From assembly GCA_900768075.1 (NCBI GenBank), contig CAAGBN010000064.1, forward strand, positions 1 through 64,000: a stretch of 64,000 nucleotides of DNA. Direction: 5' to 3'. Made by a program: the position numbers and the translations under genes. The DNA is from Clostridia bacterium (GTDB lineage Bacteria > Bacillota > Clostridia > Oscillospirales > Acutalibacteraceae). Shown here piece by piece: positions 27,636-37,075 of the stretch (positions within the stretch are counted from its first letter, which is position 1; each line of letters begins with the position of its first letter). The notes under the pieces were generated by a model. The model did no database searches. It saw nothing but the letters and a program-made list of their open reading frames with translations, and was not told where the DNA came from.

Positions 27636-29189
27636 TTGGATTGGACAATGACAATTATTATCGCCGCAGTTGCTGCAGTGGTTTCAGGCGTTATTTGTTT
27701 TATATTAGGTTCTGCTCACAGAAAAAAGACTGCTGAAGGTCTTATCGGCTCAGCTAATGAAGAAGCTACCCGTATTGTTAATCAGGCTGTTACAGAAGCT
27801 GAAACAAAGAAACGTGAAACTATTCTTGAAGCAAAGGACGAGATTCATAAATTAAGAACTGAAACTGAACGTGATCTTCGCGAAAGAAGAAATGAAGTTC
27901 AGAGACAGGAAAAAAGATTGATTCAGAAAGAAGAGTCTCTCGACAAAAAGGTCGAGGCTCTCGAGAAAAAAGAAGAAACTCTTGATACAAAAATCAAGCA
28001 GGCTGAAGTCCAACTTGCCGAAGCAGAAAGCATCAAAAGAAGCCAGTGTGAAATGCTTGAAAAAATAGCAGGCTATACAAAAGAGCAAGCCAAGGTTGAT
28101 TTACTTAAATCACTTGAGGAAACTCTTAAAAGAGAAAAAGCAGTTAAGATTATGGAATACGAGCAGGAGATTCGTGATGAAAGCGAAAACCTTGCAAGAG
28201 AAATTATTACAACTGCAATTCAGCGCTGTGCAGCTGACCACACATCAGAGGTTACCGTCAGTGCTGTCGCTCTTCCCAATGACGAAATGAAAGGCCGTAT
28301 CATCGGTCGTGAGGGCAGAAACATCAGAGCTCTCGAACAGATTACAGGTGTTGACCTTATTATCGACGATACACCTGAAGCAATCACTCTTTCATGCTTT
28401 GACCCCGTACGCCGTGAGGTTGCAAGACTTACTCTTGAAAAGCTCATCGCTGACGGCAGAATCCATCCCGCACTTATCGAGAAGATTCATGAAAAAGCTA
28501 AGAGAGAGGTTGATCAGACAATTAAGCAGACAGGTGAAAGAGCTGTTATTGATGCAGGTGTAAACGGCATCCACAATGAGCTTGTAAAACTCATCGGTCG
28601 TCTTAAATACCGTACCAGCTACGGTCAGAACATTCTCAACCATTCACTTGAGGTTTCTTATATTGCAGGTCTTATGGCTGCTGAACTCGGTGTGGATGTT
28701 AAGCTTGCAAGACGTGCAGGTCTTCTCCACGATATCGGTAAGGCAGTTGACCGTCAGCAGGAAGGCTCACATATCGAACTCGGTGTTGAATACGCTAAGA
28801 AGTATAAGGAAAACGATATCGTTCTCAATGCTATCGAAGCTCACCACGGTGACGTAGAGCCCAAGAGCATCATCGCTTGTCTTGTTCAGGCTGCAGATGC
28901 TATTTCAGCTGCAAGACCCGGTGCAAGAAGAGAAAATCTCGAAAATTACATCAAGCGTCTTAAGACTCTTGAAGAGCTTTCAGAATCATTCAAGGGCGTT
29001 GAAAAGGCATTTGCTATCCAGGCAGGCCGTGAGGTTCGTATTATTGTTAACCCCGAGGCTATCAGCGACGAAGAGATGACCCTTGTTGCAAGAAACATTG
29101 TTGAGAAAATCGAACAGGAGCTTGAGTATCCCGGTCAGATTAAGGTTAACCTTATCCGTGAAACAAGAGCAACAGATTTTGCAAAATAA
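27636..29189 (+). CDS. rny: Ribonuclease Y
   Basis: 517 residues from TTG 27636 ([16 protein letters not shown]), chosen because GGAGGTG lies eight bases before it. The N-terminal membrane helix is about 5-27, followed by a long coiled coil to about residue 190. The KH domain is around [19 protein letters not shown]. The HD domain contains [14 protein letters not shown] and [12 protein letters not shown] (metal-binding His-Asp). RNase Y initiates mRNA decay at the membrane in Firmicutes. Length matches the family. Confidence 0.96.
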   Translation: MDWTMTIIIAAVAAVVSGVICFILGSAHRKKTAEGLIGSANEEATRIVNQAVTEAETKKRETILEAKDEIHKLRTETERDLRERRNEVQRQEKRLIQKEESLDKKVEALEKKEETLDTKIKQAEVQLAEAESIKRSQCEMLEKIAGYTKEQAKVDLLKSLEETLKREKAVKIMEYEQEIRDESENLAREIITTAIQRCAADHTSEVTVSAVALPNDEMKGRIIGREGRNIRALEQITGVDLIIDDTPEAITLSCFDPVRREVARLTLEKLIADGRIHPALIEKIHEKAKREVDQTIKQTGERAVIDAGVNGIHNELVKLIGRLKYRTSYGQNILNHSLEVSYIAGLMAAELGVDVKLARRAGLLHDIGKAVDRQQEGSHIELGVEYAKKYKENDIVLNAIEAHHGDVEPKSIIACLVQAADAISAARPGARRENLENYIKRLKTLEELSESFKGVEKAFAIQAGREVRIIVNPEAISDEEMTLVARNIVEKIEQELEYPGQIKVNLIRETRATDFAK

Positions 29190-29198
29190 TTTTAAAGG

Positions 29199-29229
29199 AG
29201 TTGTATCTTTGCGGTACAACTCTTTTTTA
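29199..29229 (+). terminator. Intrinsic terminator of rny
   Basis: GAGTTGTA (29199-29206) pairs with TACAACTC (29216-29223), followed by TTTTTT. It lies only 13 bases before the next start codon, so some readthrough may serve the following gene. Confidence 0.85.
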
Positions 29230-29241
29230 AAGGATGATATT

Positions 29242-29847
29242 ATGATACTATACAGCGACAGTGAAATAGTTGTCTGCATAAAGGAAAAGGGTGTGCTTTC
29301 TCAGCAGGGTAAGCCGGGTCAGAAGACAATGATTGATATTCTTTCAGCAGAGTACGGCTGTGAGATTTACCCTGTGCACCGACTTGATAAAGAGGTAAGC
29401 GGTGTTATGGTTTATGCCAAAACTGCTGAGGCTGCGGCAAACTTAAGCGCACAGGTAAGCGGTCGTGAAATGGAAAAGCACTATATAGCAACAACGCAAA
29501 AGGCTACTCTTGATGCTGAGGGTACAATGGAGGATTTGCTGTTTTTTGATAAGAGCAAAAACAAATCCTTTGTGGTGAAAAAAGAGCGCAGAGGTGTCAA
29601 AAAGGCTATACTTGAGTATAAGGAGATTTCCTCTGACAGCGAGTATACCAGATTTTATGTCAGACTTCTTACGGGCAGGACTCATCAGATAAGAGTACAG
29701 TTTGCCTCGAGAAAGCATCCTCTTGTGGGCGACAGAAAGTACGGCTCAAGGCTTGACGGTGATATTGGACTCGTGTCATGCTTTATAGGCTTCAGACATC
29801 CGAAAACAGGGGAGTGGCTTGAATTTCATCATCCGCAGTATAAATAA
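29242..29847 (+). CDS. RluA-family pseudouridine synthase
   Basis: 201 residues from ATG 29242, preceded by AAAGGATG. The catalytic motif is HRLDKEVSGVMVYAKT, with the Asp that attacks the uridine C1'. TGRTHQIRVQFA and HPLVGDRKYGS are family signatures. It lacks an S4 domain, so it belongs to the short RluA group acting on rRNA or tRNA; the target is not determined. The longer frame reaching back to 29083 overlaps rny and its terminator and is not the gene. Confidence 0.9.
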   Translation: MILYSDSEIVVCIKEKGVLSQQGKPGQKTMIDILSAEYGCEIYPVHRLDKEVSGVMVYAKTAEAAANLSAQVSGREMEKHYIATTQKATLDAEGTMEDLLFFDKSKNKSFVVKKERRGVKKAILEYKEISSDSEYTRFYVRLLTGRTHQIRVQFASRKHPLVGDRKYGSRLDGDIGLVSCFIGFRHPKTGEWLEFHHPQYK

Positions 29848-29859
29848 AGCTTCATTCAG

Positions 29860-29885
29860 GGCAGGTAATTTCACCTGCCTTTTTT
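29860..29885 (+). terminator. Intrinsic terminator
   Basis: GGCAGGT (29860-29866) pairs with ACCTGCC (29873-29879), followed by a T run. Confidence 0.9.
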
Positions 29886-30000
29886 ATATTTTTGCAGTAA
29901 CTTTTGCTATAGTACCAGAGAAATTGCAGTTTTGTGCAACTTGCACGGAAGATTTCTATACTATTTAAGTAAATATATATCAATTTAGTGGGAAATACTA

Positions 30001-30029
30001 TTGACTTTAGCACTTTAACACTGTATAAT
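30001..30029 (+). promoter_or_regulatory. Sigma-A-type promoter of serC-serA
   Basis: TTGACT (30001-30006), 17-base spacer, TATAAT (30024-30029). It is 56 bases before the serC start. Confidence 0.88.
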
Positions 30030-30085
30030 GGTAACATTCTTTTATTTTTTAGAATATACTATAATTATCCTATGAGGTGATTTTA

Positions 30086-31171
30086 ATGAAAAGAGTATAC
30101 AATTTTTCAGCAGGTCCTTCAATGCTTCCTATTTCAGTTCTTGAAAAGGCAGCAGGCGAAATGATGTGCTATGGCGACAGCGGTATGAGCGTAATGGAAA
30201 TGAGCCACCGCAGCCCCGTTTATGATGAGATTATCAGGAGCGCTGAGGCTCTTCTTCGTGAGATTATGGAAATCCCCGATAACTATAAGGTGCTTTTCCT
30301 TCAGGGTGGTGCTTCAACTCAGTTTGCAGCTGTACCCCTTAACCTTATGAATAAGAACAAGAAGGCTGACTACATCCTTTCAGGTCAGTTCTCAACTAAA
30401 GCTTATCAGGAAGCTCAGAAGTACGGTGATGTAGTTGCTGCTGCATCATCAAAGGCTGACAACTTCTCACGTATCCCCGAGACTACAAGAGAGTCATTCA
30501 GACCCGATGCAGACTATGTACACATCTGCTATAACAATACAATCTACGGCACAAAGTTCGGATATATCCCCGACACAGGCGATATACCCCTTGTTGCTGA
30601 TATGTCATCATGCATTATCTCAGAGCCCGTTGATGTAAGCAAGTTCGGTATGATTTATGCAGGTGCACAAAAGAATATGGCTCCCGCAGGTCTTACAATC
30701 GTTATCGTGCGTGAAGATCTCATCGGTAATGCAAGACCCGAAACTCCTGCTATGCTTGACTATAAGCTTATGGCAGACAACGATTCAATGTACAACACAC
30801 CTCCTTGCTACTGCATCTATGTTGCAAAGCTCGTTTACGAGTGGATCAAGGAGCTTGGCGGTCTTGCTGAGATGAAGAAGCTCAACGAAAAGAAGGCAGC
30901 TGTGCTTTACGATTATCTTGACTCACAGGACTACTATGTAGCTCCCACAGAAAAGGGTAGCCGTTCAATGATGAACGTTACATTTGTAACAGGTGATGCT
31001 GACCTTGATAAGAAGTTCGCATCAGAGGCTGCTAAGGCAGGTCTCCAGAACCTTAAGGGTCACAGAAGCGTAGGCGGTATGAGAGCTTCAATTTACAACG
31101 CTATGCCTTATGAGGGCGTTGTAGCTCTTGTAGAGTTTATGAAAGACTTTGCAGAAAAGAATCCCAAATAA
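30086..31171 (+). CDS. serC: Phosphoserine aminotransferase
   Basis: 361 residues from ATG 30086 (MKRVYNFSAGPSMLP). SerC signatures: YNFSAGPSMLP, EMSHRSPVYDEI, FLQGGASTQFAAVP and YAGAQKNMAPAGL, where Lys binds PLP. It makes 3-phosphoserine from 3-phosphohydroxypyruvate and glutamate. GAGGTGA precedes ATG 30086; an in-frame GTG at 30077 lies inside that site. serA follows by 12 bases, giving the first two steps of serine synthesis. No serB is nearby. Confidence 0.96.
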   Translation: MKRVYNFSAGPSMLPISVLEKAAGEMMCYGDSGMSVMEMSHRSPVYDEIIRSAEALLREIMEIPDNYKVLFLQGGASTQFAAVPLNLMNKNKKADYILSGQFSTKAYQEAQKYGDVVAAASSKADNFSRIPETTRESFRPDADYVHICYNNTIYGTKFGYIPDTGDIPLVADMSSCIISEPVDVSKFGMIYAGAQKNMAPAGLTIVIVREDLIGNARPETPAMLDYKLMADNDSMYNTPPCYCIYVAKLVYEWIKELGGLAEMKKLNEKKAAVLYDYLDSQDYYVAPTEKGSRSMMNVTFVTGDADLDKKFASEAAKAGLQNLKGHRSVGGMRASIYNAMPYEGVVALVEFMKDFAEKNPK

Positions 31172-31183
31172 GAGGTGTCCCCG

Positions 31184-32338
31184 ATGAAAAATATTAAAAC
31201 TATGAACAAGATCGCAAAAATCGGTCTTGACGAGCTTGATAAGAATATCTTTAATATAAGCGACGATATTGATAATCCCGACGGTATTATGGTACGCTCA
31301 GCTTCACTTCACGATATGGAATTCGGCAGTGAGCTTAAGGCTATCGTACGCTGCGGTGCAGGTGTAAACAATATTCCTACAGACAAGTGTGCAGAAGCGG
31401 GTATAGTTGTATTCAACACTCCCGGTGCTAATGCAAACGGCGTTAAGGAGCTTACAATCGCATCACTTCTTCTTGCTTCAAGAAAAATCACAGATGGTAT
31501 CAACTGGGCCAATACCCTTGAAACCGATGTTGCAAAGCAGGTAGAAAAAGGCAAGAGCGCATTTGGTGGCTGTGAAATTCAGGGCAAGACTCTCGGTGTT
31601 ATCGGTCTTGGTGCTATCGGCGGTCTTGTTGCTAATGCTGCAAAGGCTCTCGGTATGAGAGTTATCGGTTGTGACCAGTTTATCACAGTTGATGCTGCTT
31701 GGCATCTTTCACGTTCAATCAATAAGGCTTCAACCTATGAAGAGGTTTATGCTGAAGCTGACTATATCACTCTTCACATTCCCTCAACACCCACAACTAA
31801 GGGTATGATCAACGCTGAAGCTATCGCAAAGATGAAGGATGGCGTTAAGATTGTCAACCTTTCACGTGCAGACCTGGTAAATGTTGCTGACATCAAGGAA
31901 GCACTTGCAAGCGGTAAGGTAAGCTGTTATGTTACAGACTTCCCCACAGAGGATACAATCAACTGTGAGGGTATCATTACAACTCCTCACCTCGGTGCAT
32001 CAACAGGAGAGAGTGAAGACAACTGTGCTGTTATGGCTGCTCATCAGCTCAGCGATTTCCTTATTAACGGTAACATCAAGCACAGCGTAAACTATCCTGA
32101 TATCGAAATGCCCAGAAGCCCCGGTTCAAGACTTGTAGTGCTTCATAAGAATGTACCTAATGTTATCAGCACAGTAACAGGTGTTATTTCAGCTGAGGGC
32201 GTCAATATCGACCATATGGCTAACCGTTCAAAGGGCGACTATGCAGTTATGCTTCTCGACACTCCCGATGAGGTAAGCGATAAGGCTATCAAGGACCTCT
32301 CAGAGACTGAAAACATTATCCGTGTAATCAAAGTATAA
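31184..32338 (+). CDS. serA: D-3-phosphoglycerate dehydrogenase with ACT domain
   Basis: 384 residues from ATG 31184 (GAGGTG at 31172-31177). The NAD-binding Rossmann motif is TLGVIGLGAIGGLVANAA. Catalytic Arg lies in VNLSRADLV, and His in TTPHLGASTGESEDNCA. The C-terminal ACT domain (about 315-384, LHKNVPNVISTVTGVISAEG) suggests serine feedback. It oxidises 3-phosphoglycerate to 3-phosphohydroxypyruvate. It is shorter than E. coli SerA (410), as in several Clostridia. Confidence 0.94.
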   Translation: MKNIKTMNKIAKIGLDELDKNIFNISDDIDNPDGIMVRSASLHDMEFGSELKAIVRCGAGVNNIPTDKCAEAGIVVFNTPGANANGVKELTIASLLLASRKITDGINWANTLETDVAKQVEKGKSAFGGCEIQGKTLGVIGLGAIGGLVANAAKALGMRVIGCDQFITVDAAWHLSRSINKASTYEEVYAEADYITLHIPSTPTTKGMINAEAIAKMKDGVKIVNLSRADLVNVADIKEALASGKVSCYVTDFPTEDTINCEGIITTPHLGASTGESEDNCAVMAAHQLSDFLINGNIKHSVNYPDIEMPRSPGSRLVVLHKNVPNVISTVTGVISAEGVNIDHMANRSKGDYAVMLLDTPDEVSDKAIKDLSETENIIRVIKV

Positions 32339-32339
32339 T

Positions 32340-32373
32340 AAAACAACGCTTCCGGTTTCGGAAGCGTTGTTTT
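32340..32373 (+). terminator. Intrinsic terminator of serC-serA
   Basis: A 15-bp perfect stem, AAAACAACGCTTCCG (32340-32354) with CGGAAGCGTTGTTTT (32359-32373). Confidence 0.93.
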
Positions 32374-32388
32374 ATTGCTTATTCTTTG

Positions 32389-32417
32389 TTGACTTTACAA
32401 AACAAAAGGCATATAAT
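32389..32417 (+). promoter_or_regulatory. Sigma-A-type promoter of the VTT/FAD oxidoreductase operon
   Basis: TTGACT (32389-32394), 17-base spacer, TATAAT (32412-32417), 27 bases before the start codon. Confidence 0.88.
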
Positions 32418-32444
32418 CAAAGTATCCTATTAAAGGAGGAAAAT

Positions 32445-33158
32445 ATGAAAACAACAGAAAATAAAAACGATAAGCTTATTAAAGCTTTGCAGATTGTCTC
32501 ATACATTTTTATGGCAGTGATGCTTGTTGCTTGCGTGATTTTTCTCAAGAAAAATAATATCTCCATAAGTAATGTAGATGCTTTGACTCAGTATCTCACA
32601 GGCGGTACAGCCACAATCATCGGCATTATTGTGCTTTTCAGTGTGGTTAAATCCTTTGCTCTTATTTTCCCACCGGCAGTTCTTTTTGTTTTGTCGGGTG
32701 TTGTCTTTGAGAGCTTTCTTACTGCTTTTCTTGTCAATGCACTTGCAACGGCCTGCAGTCTTATTCTGCCTTATTTCCTTGGCAGATTCACAGGTGCAGA
32801 TATGGTGAACTCACTTAAAAAGCGTTTCAAGGCTATCAAGAAGTTAGATGATTTTACCGATGCCAATTCAACGGCGGTTGTGTTTATCTTCAAGGCAGGC
32901 GGACTTATTCCGTCAGACCTTAGCAGTCTTATCTTCGGTGCTATGAAGATACCCTTCGGCAAGTACTTCATTACTTCAAATATCGGTATGCTGGTGCTTA
33001 ACTTCCTTTGGACTCTCGTAGGCTCAAAGGGTGACTTGACAAATCCGCTCTCTTATCTTTATGCACTTCCTGCACTTATATTTGCTTTAGTGGCGTCTCT
33101 TGCATTAGGTGCATATAAAAAACATAAAAACAAAAATAATATTCAGGAGGATAAATGA
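32445..33158 (+). CDS. VTT/TVP38-DedA-type membrane protein
   Basis: 237 residues from ATG 32445 (AAAGGAGGAAAAT upstream). Five or six transmembrane segments. The SNARE-associated/VTT core includes PPAVLFVLSGVVFESF, ATACSLILPYFLGRFTG and FKAGGLIPSDLSSLIFGAMKIPFGKYF. Relatives act in lipid scrambling or membrane homeostasis; the role here is not shown. It overlaps the next gene by ATGA, so it is translationally coupled to a FAD oxidoreductase. Confidence 0.85.
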   Translation: MKTTENKNDKLIKALQIVSYIFMAVMLVACVIFLKKNNISISNVDALTQYLTGGTATIIGIIVLFSVVKSFALIFPPAVLFVLSGVVFESFLTAFLVNALATACSLILPYFLGRFTGADMVNSLKKRFKAIKKLDDFTDANSTAVVFIFKAGGLIPSDLSSLIFGAMKIPFGKYFITSNIGMLVLNFLWTLVGSKGDLTNPLSYLYALPALIFALVASLALGAYKKHKNKNNIQEDK

Positions 33159-34714
33159 TGAAAAATTATGATGTAATTGTTATCGGTGCAGGTAACGGCG
33201 GTCTTGCTGCTGCAGCAACCTGTGCTAAAGAAGGTCTTTCAACTCTTCTGCTTGAAAGACACAACATCCCCGGTGGCTCAGCTTCTTCATTTGTAAGAGG
33301 CAGATTTGAGTTTGAACCCTCACTTCACGAGCTTGCAGGTGTTGGTGCACCTGATAAGAGCGGTCAGATTGAGGATATGTTCATTCGCCTTGAGGGTAAT
33401 GTTGACTGGTGCACTCACGATTCAACATTCCGTCTTGTTGTGCCTGCAAAAGAGGGCGACAAGGATGCTTTCATAAACGAAGACGGCATTCTTGTAACTG
33501 TTGATGCTCGTATGCCCGTAGGCTTCGAAAACTTCGCTAAGAAGCTTGATGAGCTTGTTCCGGGCTCATATGAAAGCTGTATGGCTGCATTTGATCTTTC
33601 AGCAAGAATGTTCAAGGCATTCGGCTGTCTTGATGATCCTAAGAAGATTCCCGGTAGCTTAAAGGATTTGCCTGATATTATGAGAATGGTATCACACACA
33701 ATGGCAGAGGCTCTCGATGCTCTCGGTATGCCTAAAAAGGCTCAGGATATCTTCAATACATATTGGTGCTATATGGGCTCACCTGCTTCAAAGTTTGACT
33801 TCCTTTACTATATGGCAGTGCTTCACAGCTATGTACAGAACGGTACAGGTATTCCCAAGCTTCGCTCACACGAAATGAGCCTTGCACTTGATGAGGTTAT
33901 CCGCAGACACGGTGGCGACATCTGGTATAACAGTGAAGCAACCAAGATTATTATGAAAGACGGCAAGCCTGCAGGCGTTGTTATCAACGGTGAAAAAGAG
34001 GTTTATGCTAAATATATCATTTGCAACTCATATCCCTATGCCGTATTCAAAGACCTCTTCGAGGAAAAGGATATCCCCGAAAAACAGCTCAAGATGCTCA
34101 AGGCAAGAAAGACAGCCTGTACACTTACAACAGTATACCTTGGTATGAACAAGACAAAGGAAGAGCTTGGCATCAAGGACTACTCAGTATTTATCGCTCC
34201 CGACTCAGATTCAGACAAGCAGTATGAGGCAGCTCAGGGATATAAGAGCGGTTATTGTATCATCAACTGTCTTAACGAGATTATTCCTGACTGTACTCCC
34301 GAGGGTACAAGCCAGCTGTTCCTTACAACTATGACCTTTGGCGATGTTATGAAAGACATCAGACCTCAGGATTACAAAAAATTTAAGACAGAAATTGCTA
34401 AGGATATGATTGAAACTTGCGAAAAGGCGCTTAATATTTCAATTATGCCTTATATCGAAGAGATCGAAATCGCACTTCCTCCCACATTTGCACGTTACCT
34501 CAATACACCTTGGGGTACACCCTATGGCTATATGCTTGAAAAGTGGGATAGTATGATTCCCCGTACAGTTCAGTATTTAGGCGACCAGCCATTTGATAAC
34601 TTCTTCTTCTGCGGTGCAACTCAGGAAAGAGGCGACGGATACGGCTGTGCATATTATACAGGTGAAAAAGCTGCAGGCATTGTGGTTAAAAAGTTCCAGA
34701 AGGAGGGCAAATAA
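33155..34714 (+). CDS. Phytoene desaturase-like FAD/NAD(P) oxidoreductase
   Basis: 519 residues. The N-terminal dinucleotide fold is DVIVIGAGNGGLAAAATCAKEG, then ERHNIPGGSASSF as in CrtI/CrtISO relatives. The C-terminal FAD segment is FFCGATQERGDGYGCAYYTG. Two tandem ATGs occur (33155 and 33158); the second has better spacing from CAGGAGG. No carotenoid synthesis gene is nearby, so carotenoid chemistry is unlikely to be the role. It sits between a VTT membrane protein and a ferredoxin reductase, which suggests reduction or isomerisation of an unsaturated substrate (inference). Confidence 0.82.
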   Translation: MMKNYDVIVIGAGNGGLAAAATCAKEGLSTLLLERHNIPGGSASSFVRGRFEFEPSLHELAGVGAPDKSGQIEDMFIRLEGNVDWCTHDSTFRLVVPAKEGDKDAFINEDGILVTVDARMPVGFENFAKKLDELVPGSYESCMAAFDLSARMFKAFGCLDDPKKIPGSLKDLPDIMRMVSHTMAEALDALGMPKKAQDIFNTYWCYMGSPASKFDFLYYMAVLHSYVQNGTGIPKLRSHEMSLALDEVIRRHGGDIWYNSEATKIIMKDGKPAGVVINGEKEVYAKYIICNSYPYAVFKDLFEEKDIPEKQLKMLKARKTACTLTTVYLGMNKTKEELGIKDYSVFIAPDSDSDKQYEAAQGYKSGYCIINCLNEIIPDCTPEGTSQLFLTTMTFGDVMKDIRPQDYKKFKTEIAKDMIETCEKALNISIMPYIEEIEIALPPTFARYLNTPWGTPYGYMLEKWDSMIPRTVQYLGDQPFDNFFFCGATQERGDGYGCAYYTGEKAAGIVVKKFQKEGK

Positions 34715-34715
34715 T

Positions 34716-35918
34716 ATGGCAGATATCAAATCATTAAAAGCGACTAAATTTTTATCAATGCTCTCACACCGTCAGGCAAAGTTTGAAGTGGCTCAGGCTA
34801 AATTCCCTGACTTTTCAGATAACGCTTCAGTACTCGCAAAGGCTCTTCATCCCAAGCGTCAGTATCTTAAGATAGAAAGCATTCAGGAAAGAGGAGAGGA
34901 TTGCAGAAGCTATACTCTTGTACCCAATGCTGAAAAGGGCACAACAGCTCTTGCATACTTCGGAGCAGGTAAGTATCTCACAGTTTTTGAGACTATCGAG
35001 GGTATGCCTATTACAAGAGCATATTCAATTTCATCATCACCCAAGGATTCACTCGAGGGCAAGTATGTGCTTACAATCAAGCTTGTTGACGGCGGCCTTA
35101 TGTCAAAATATATCTTCGATACCTGGCAGGTAGGCACAGAGGTTGAGGTTTCTGCTCCAGCAGGTAACTTCGAATATCAGCCCTTAAGAGATGCTAAGAA
35201 AGTTATCTGTCTTGCAGGCGGTAGCGGTATCACACCCTTTATTTCAATGGCTAACGCCATTGCAGACGGCGATGAAGATTTCGAGATGACTCTTCTCTAT
35301 GGTAGCAGAAACAGCGACTGCATTCTCTTCAAGGATGAGCTTGAGGAGCTTGAAAAGAAATGCGATAAAATCAAGGTTGTTCATATTCTCAGCGACGCAA
35401 AGGGCAGAATGAAGAAAGGCACAGAAAAGGGCTTTATCACTGCAGAGCTTATTAAAAAGTACGCTCCCGGGGAGGAAGCATATTCAGTATTCCTTTGTGG
35501 TCCTCAGCAGATGTATGAGTTTGTTGACAAAGAGCTTGAAACACTGGGCCTTGAAAAGAAATACATCCGTCACGAGATGTTCGGTGAATTCCACAATCCT
35601 GCTACACAGGCAGACTATCCCTCAGATATTCCCGAGACCGTAAAGATTACAGTTACAATTCAGGATAACACCTATACAGTTGAGGGTAAGACATCTGATT
35701 CAGTTATGCAGACTCTTGAAAAGGACAAGATTTCTGTACCTGCACGTTGCCGCAGCGGTGAGTGTGGCTTCTGCCATTCACATCTTCTTTCAGGTAAGGT
35801 TTATGTACCCGAGAAGTTGGAATACCGCAGACTTGCAGACTATAAGTTCGGCTGTATCCATCCTTGCTGCAGCTTCCCTCTTACAGATCTTGTAATTGAC
35901 GTACCTGTGGCTAAATAA
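34716..35918 (+). CDS. FAD/NAD reductase with C-terminal 2Fe-2S ferredoxin domain
   Basis: 400 residues from ATG 34716 (AGGAGGG upstream). An FAD-binding domain contains ITRAYSISSSP (RxYS motif), and the NAD domain has CLAGGSGITPFISMA and FLCGPQQMYEFV. The C-terminal 2Fe-2S domain has C-x4-C-x2-C (CRSGECGFC) and a later Cys pair (FGCIHPCC). This is an electron-transfer module like HCP/benzoate-dioxygenase reductases. It starts one base after the FAD oxidoreductase stop, so it likely feeds that enzyme electrons (inference). Confidence 0.88.
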   Translation: MADIKSLKATKFLSMLSHRQAKFEVAQAKFPDFSDNASVLAKALHPKRQYLKIESIQERGEDCRSYTLVPNAEKGTTALAYFGAGKYLTVFETIEGMPITRAYSISSSPKDSLEGKYVLTIKLVDGGLMSKYIFDTWQVGTEVEVSAPAGNFEYQPLRDAKKVICLAGGSGITPFISMANAIADGDEDFEMTLLYGSRNSDCILFKDELEELEKKCDKIKVVHILSDAKGRMKKGTEKGFITAELIKKYAPGEEAYSVFLCGPQQMYEFVDKELETLGLEKKYIRHEMFGEFHNPATQADYPSDIPETVKITVTIQDNTYTVEGKTSDSVMQTLEKDKISVPARCRSGECGFCHSHLLSGKVYVPEKLEYRRLADYKFGCIHPCCSFPLTDLVIDVPVAK

Positions 35919-35926
35919 AACTATTA

Positions 35927-35957
35927 AGACTCCAAGATTTATTCTTGGAGTCTTTTT
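35927..35957 (+). terminator. Intrinsic terminator
   Basis: AGACTCCAAGA (35927-35937) pairs with TCTTGGAGTCT (35943-35953), then a T run. Confidence 0.93.
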
Positions 35958-35973
35958 AATCTTATGCTATAAT
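35945..35973 (+). promoter_or_regulatory. Promoter of the ECF sigma operon overlapping the upstream terminator
   Basis: TTGGAG (35945-35950), 17-base spacer, TATAAT (35968-35973). The -35 hexamer lies in the right arm of the preceding terminator. Confidence 0.7.
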
Positions 35974-36039
35974 AAAAACAAAAGAACATTGTAAGATTTT
36001 GGCTTTTATATAGTCTTATAGATGTAAGGAGGTGATTTA

Positions 36040-36537
36040 GTGACAGATTTCGAAGAAATTTACAGCTTGTATTTTAAAGATGTTTATCTTTATATCAGGC
36101 GTCTTTCAGGAGATGAAAATATAGCTGAAGAGATAACTGCCGATACATTTTATAAGGCTCTCAGGTCTATAGATAAATTCCGCGGTGACTGTGATATGAG
36201 AGTATGGTTATGTCAGATAGCAAAAAACAGCTATTATACTAGCATAAAGAAAAATAGTAAAGTTGATTCGATTGAGGAAAGTATCTATGAATTGCCTGAT
36301 AAAAGTAACTTTATTGATGAGGTTATTATGCGCGACGAAGCAAGGCTTATCAAAAAAATACTGCACAAGGTTGATGAACCGTATAAAGAAGTATTTATGT
36401 GGCGCGTTTATGCAGATATGAGCTTCAAAGAAATCGGTCAGATTTTCTCTAAAAGTGAAAATTGGGCTTGCGTCACTTATCACCGTGCAAGAAAAATTAT
36501 CAGAAAGAGATTGGAGGAATGCGGATATGAAAACTGA
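36040..36537 (+). CDS. ECF-type RNA polymerase sigma factor
   Basis: 165 residues from GTG 36040, preceded by a near-perfect AAGGAGGTGAT. Region 2 is about residues 1-70 (FKDVYLYIRRLSGDENIAEEITADTFYKAL) and region 4 about 100-160 (PYKEVFMWRVYADMSFKEIGQIFSKSENWACVTYHRARKII). It would direct RNA polymerase to a small regulon. The next gene overlaps it by 11 bases and encodes a zf-HC2 anti-sigma, so this is a sigma/anti-sigma pair. Confidence 0.92.
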   Translation: MTDFEEIYSLYFKDVYLYIRRLSGDENIAEEITADTFYKALRSIDKFRGDCDMRVWLCQIAKNSYYTSIKKNSKVDSIEESIYELPDKSNFIDEVIMRDEARLIKKILHKVDEPYKEVFMWRVYADMSFKEIGQIFSKSENWACVTYHRARKIIRKRLEECGYEN

Positions 36538-37072
36538 TTGCTGTATAGTAAGGGACATCTTACCTTTGTATGTAGAAAATATGGTTAGTGAAGAAACTGC
36601 AGGACTTGTAAATGAACATCTCAGTGAATGTGAAAAATGCAAAAAAGAGGCTGAATATCTGACTTCAGATAATTTTATCTCAATAATACAGGCCGACACT
36701 GTATCTAAGGAAAATGATGTGGAGCCTTTGAAAAAAGTTGCGAAAAAATTCAATATGCAGATGCAGTCTATGTCATACGCCCTGATAATACTTTTCGTGT
36801 TTCTCGGTCTTAATATTACAGCTGGAAACGATATGATGTATAACAGCCTTATAATGCCCATAGTTGGTGTTTTCGGATACTGCTCATTCAGGCTTAAGGC
36901 TTTGTATAAACTGCCTGTACTGCTTGTTTTTATTGAAATTTTTGCCTTTGTATTCAAAATGTTGGAGACAGATTTATTATCTCTTTTCATTTGGTCGCTT
37001 ATTTATTATATATTTATTTTTGCAGGTGTATCTATAGCATATCTTTTGCACTTTGCTTTCAGAAAGGAGTAA
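36527..37072 (+). CDS. Membrane anti-sigma factor with zf-HC2 domain
   Basis: 181 residues from ATG 36527 (TTGGAGGAATGC upstream). The zinc-finger pattern is CCIVRDILPLYVENMVSEET...HLSECEKC, typical of anti-sigma domains that bind ECF sigmas. After a short linker there are about four transmembrane helices (about 85-178). It overlaps the sigma gene by 11 bases, ensuring coupled synthesis. The input signal is unknown. Confidence 0.88.
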   Translation: MKTDCCIVRDILPLYVENMVSEETAGLVNEHLSECEKCKKEAEYLTSDNFISIIQADTVSKENDVEPLKKVAKKFNMQMQSMSYALIILFVFLGLNITAGNDMMYNSLIMPIVGVFGYCSFRLKALYKLPVLLVFIEIFAFVFKMLETDLLSLFIWSLIYYIFIFAGVSIAYLLHFAFRKE

Positions 37073-37075
37073 GCT

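Noticed and set aside
29083..29241. Longer N-terminus for the RluA-family gene
   Set aside because: It would overlap rny and run through its terminator; ATG 29242 has a proper ribosome binding site and matches the family start.
33155..34714. Carotenoid biosynthesis gene (crtI)
   Set aside because: The protein has the CrtI-like fold, but no phytoene synthase or other carotenoid gene is in the window, so the specific name is not supported.
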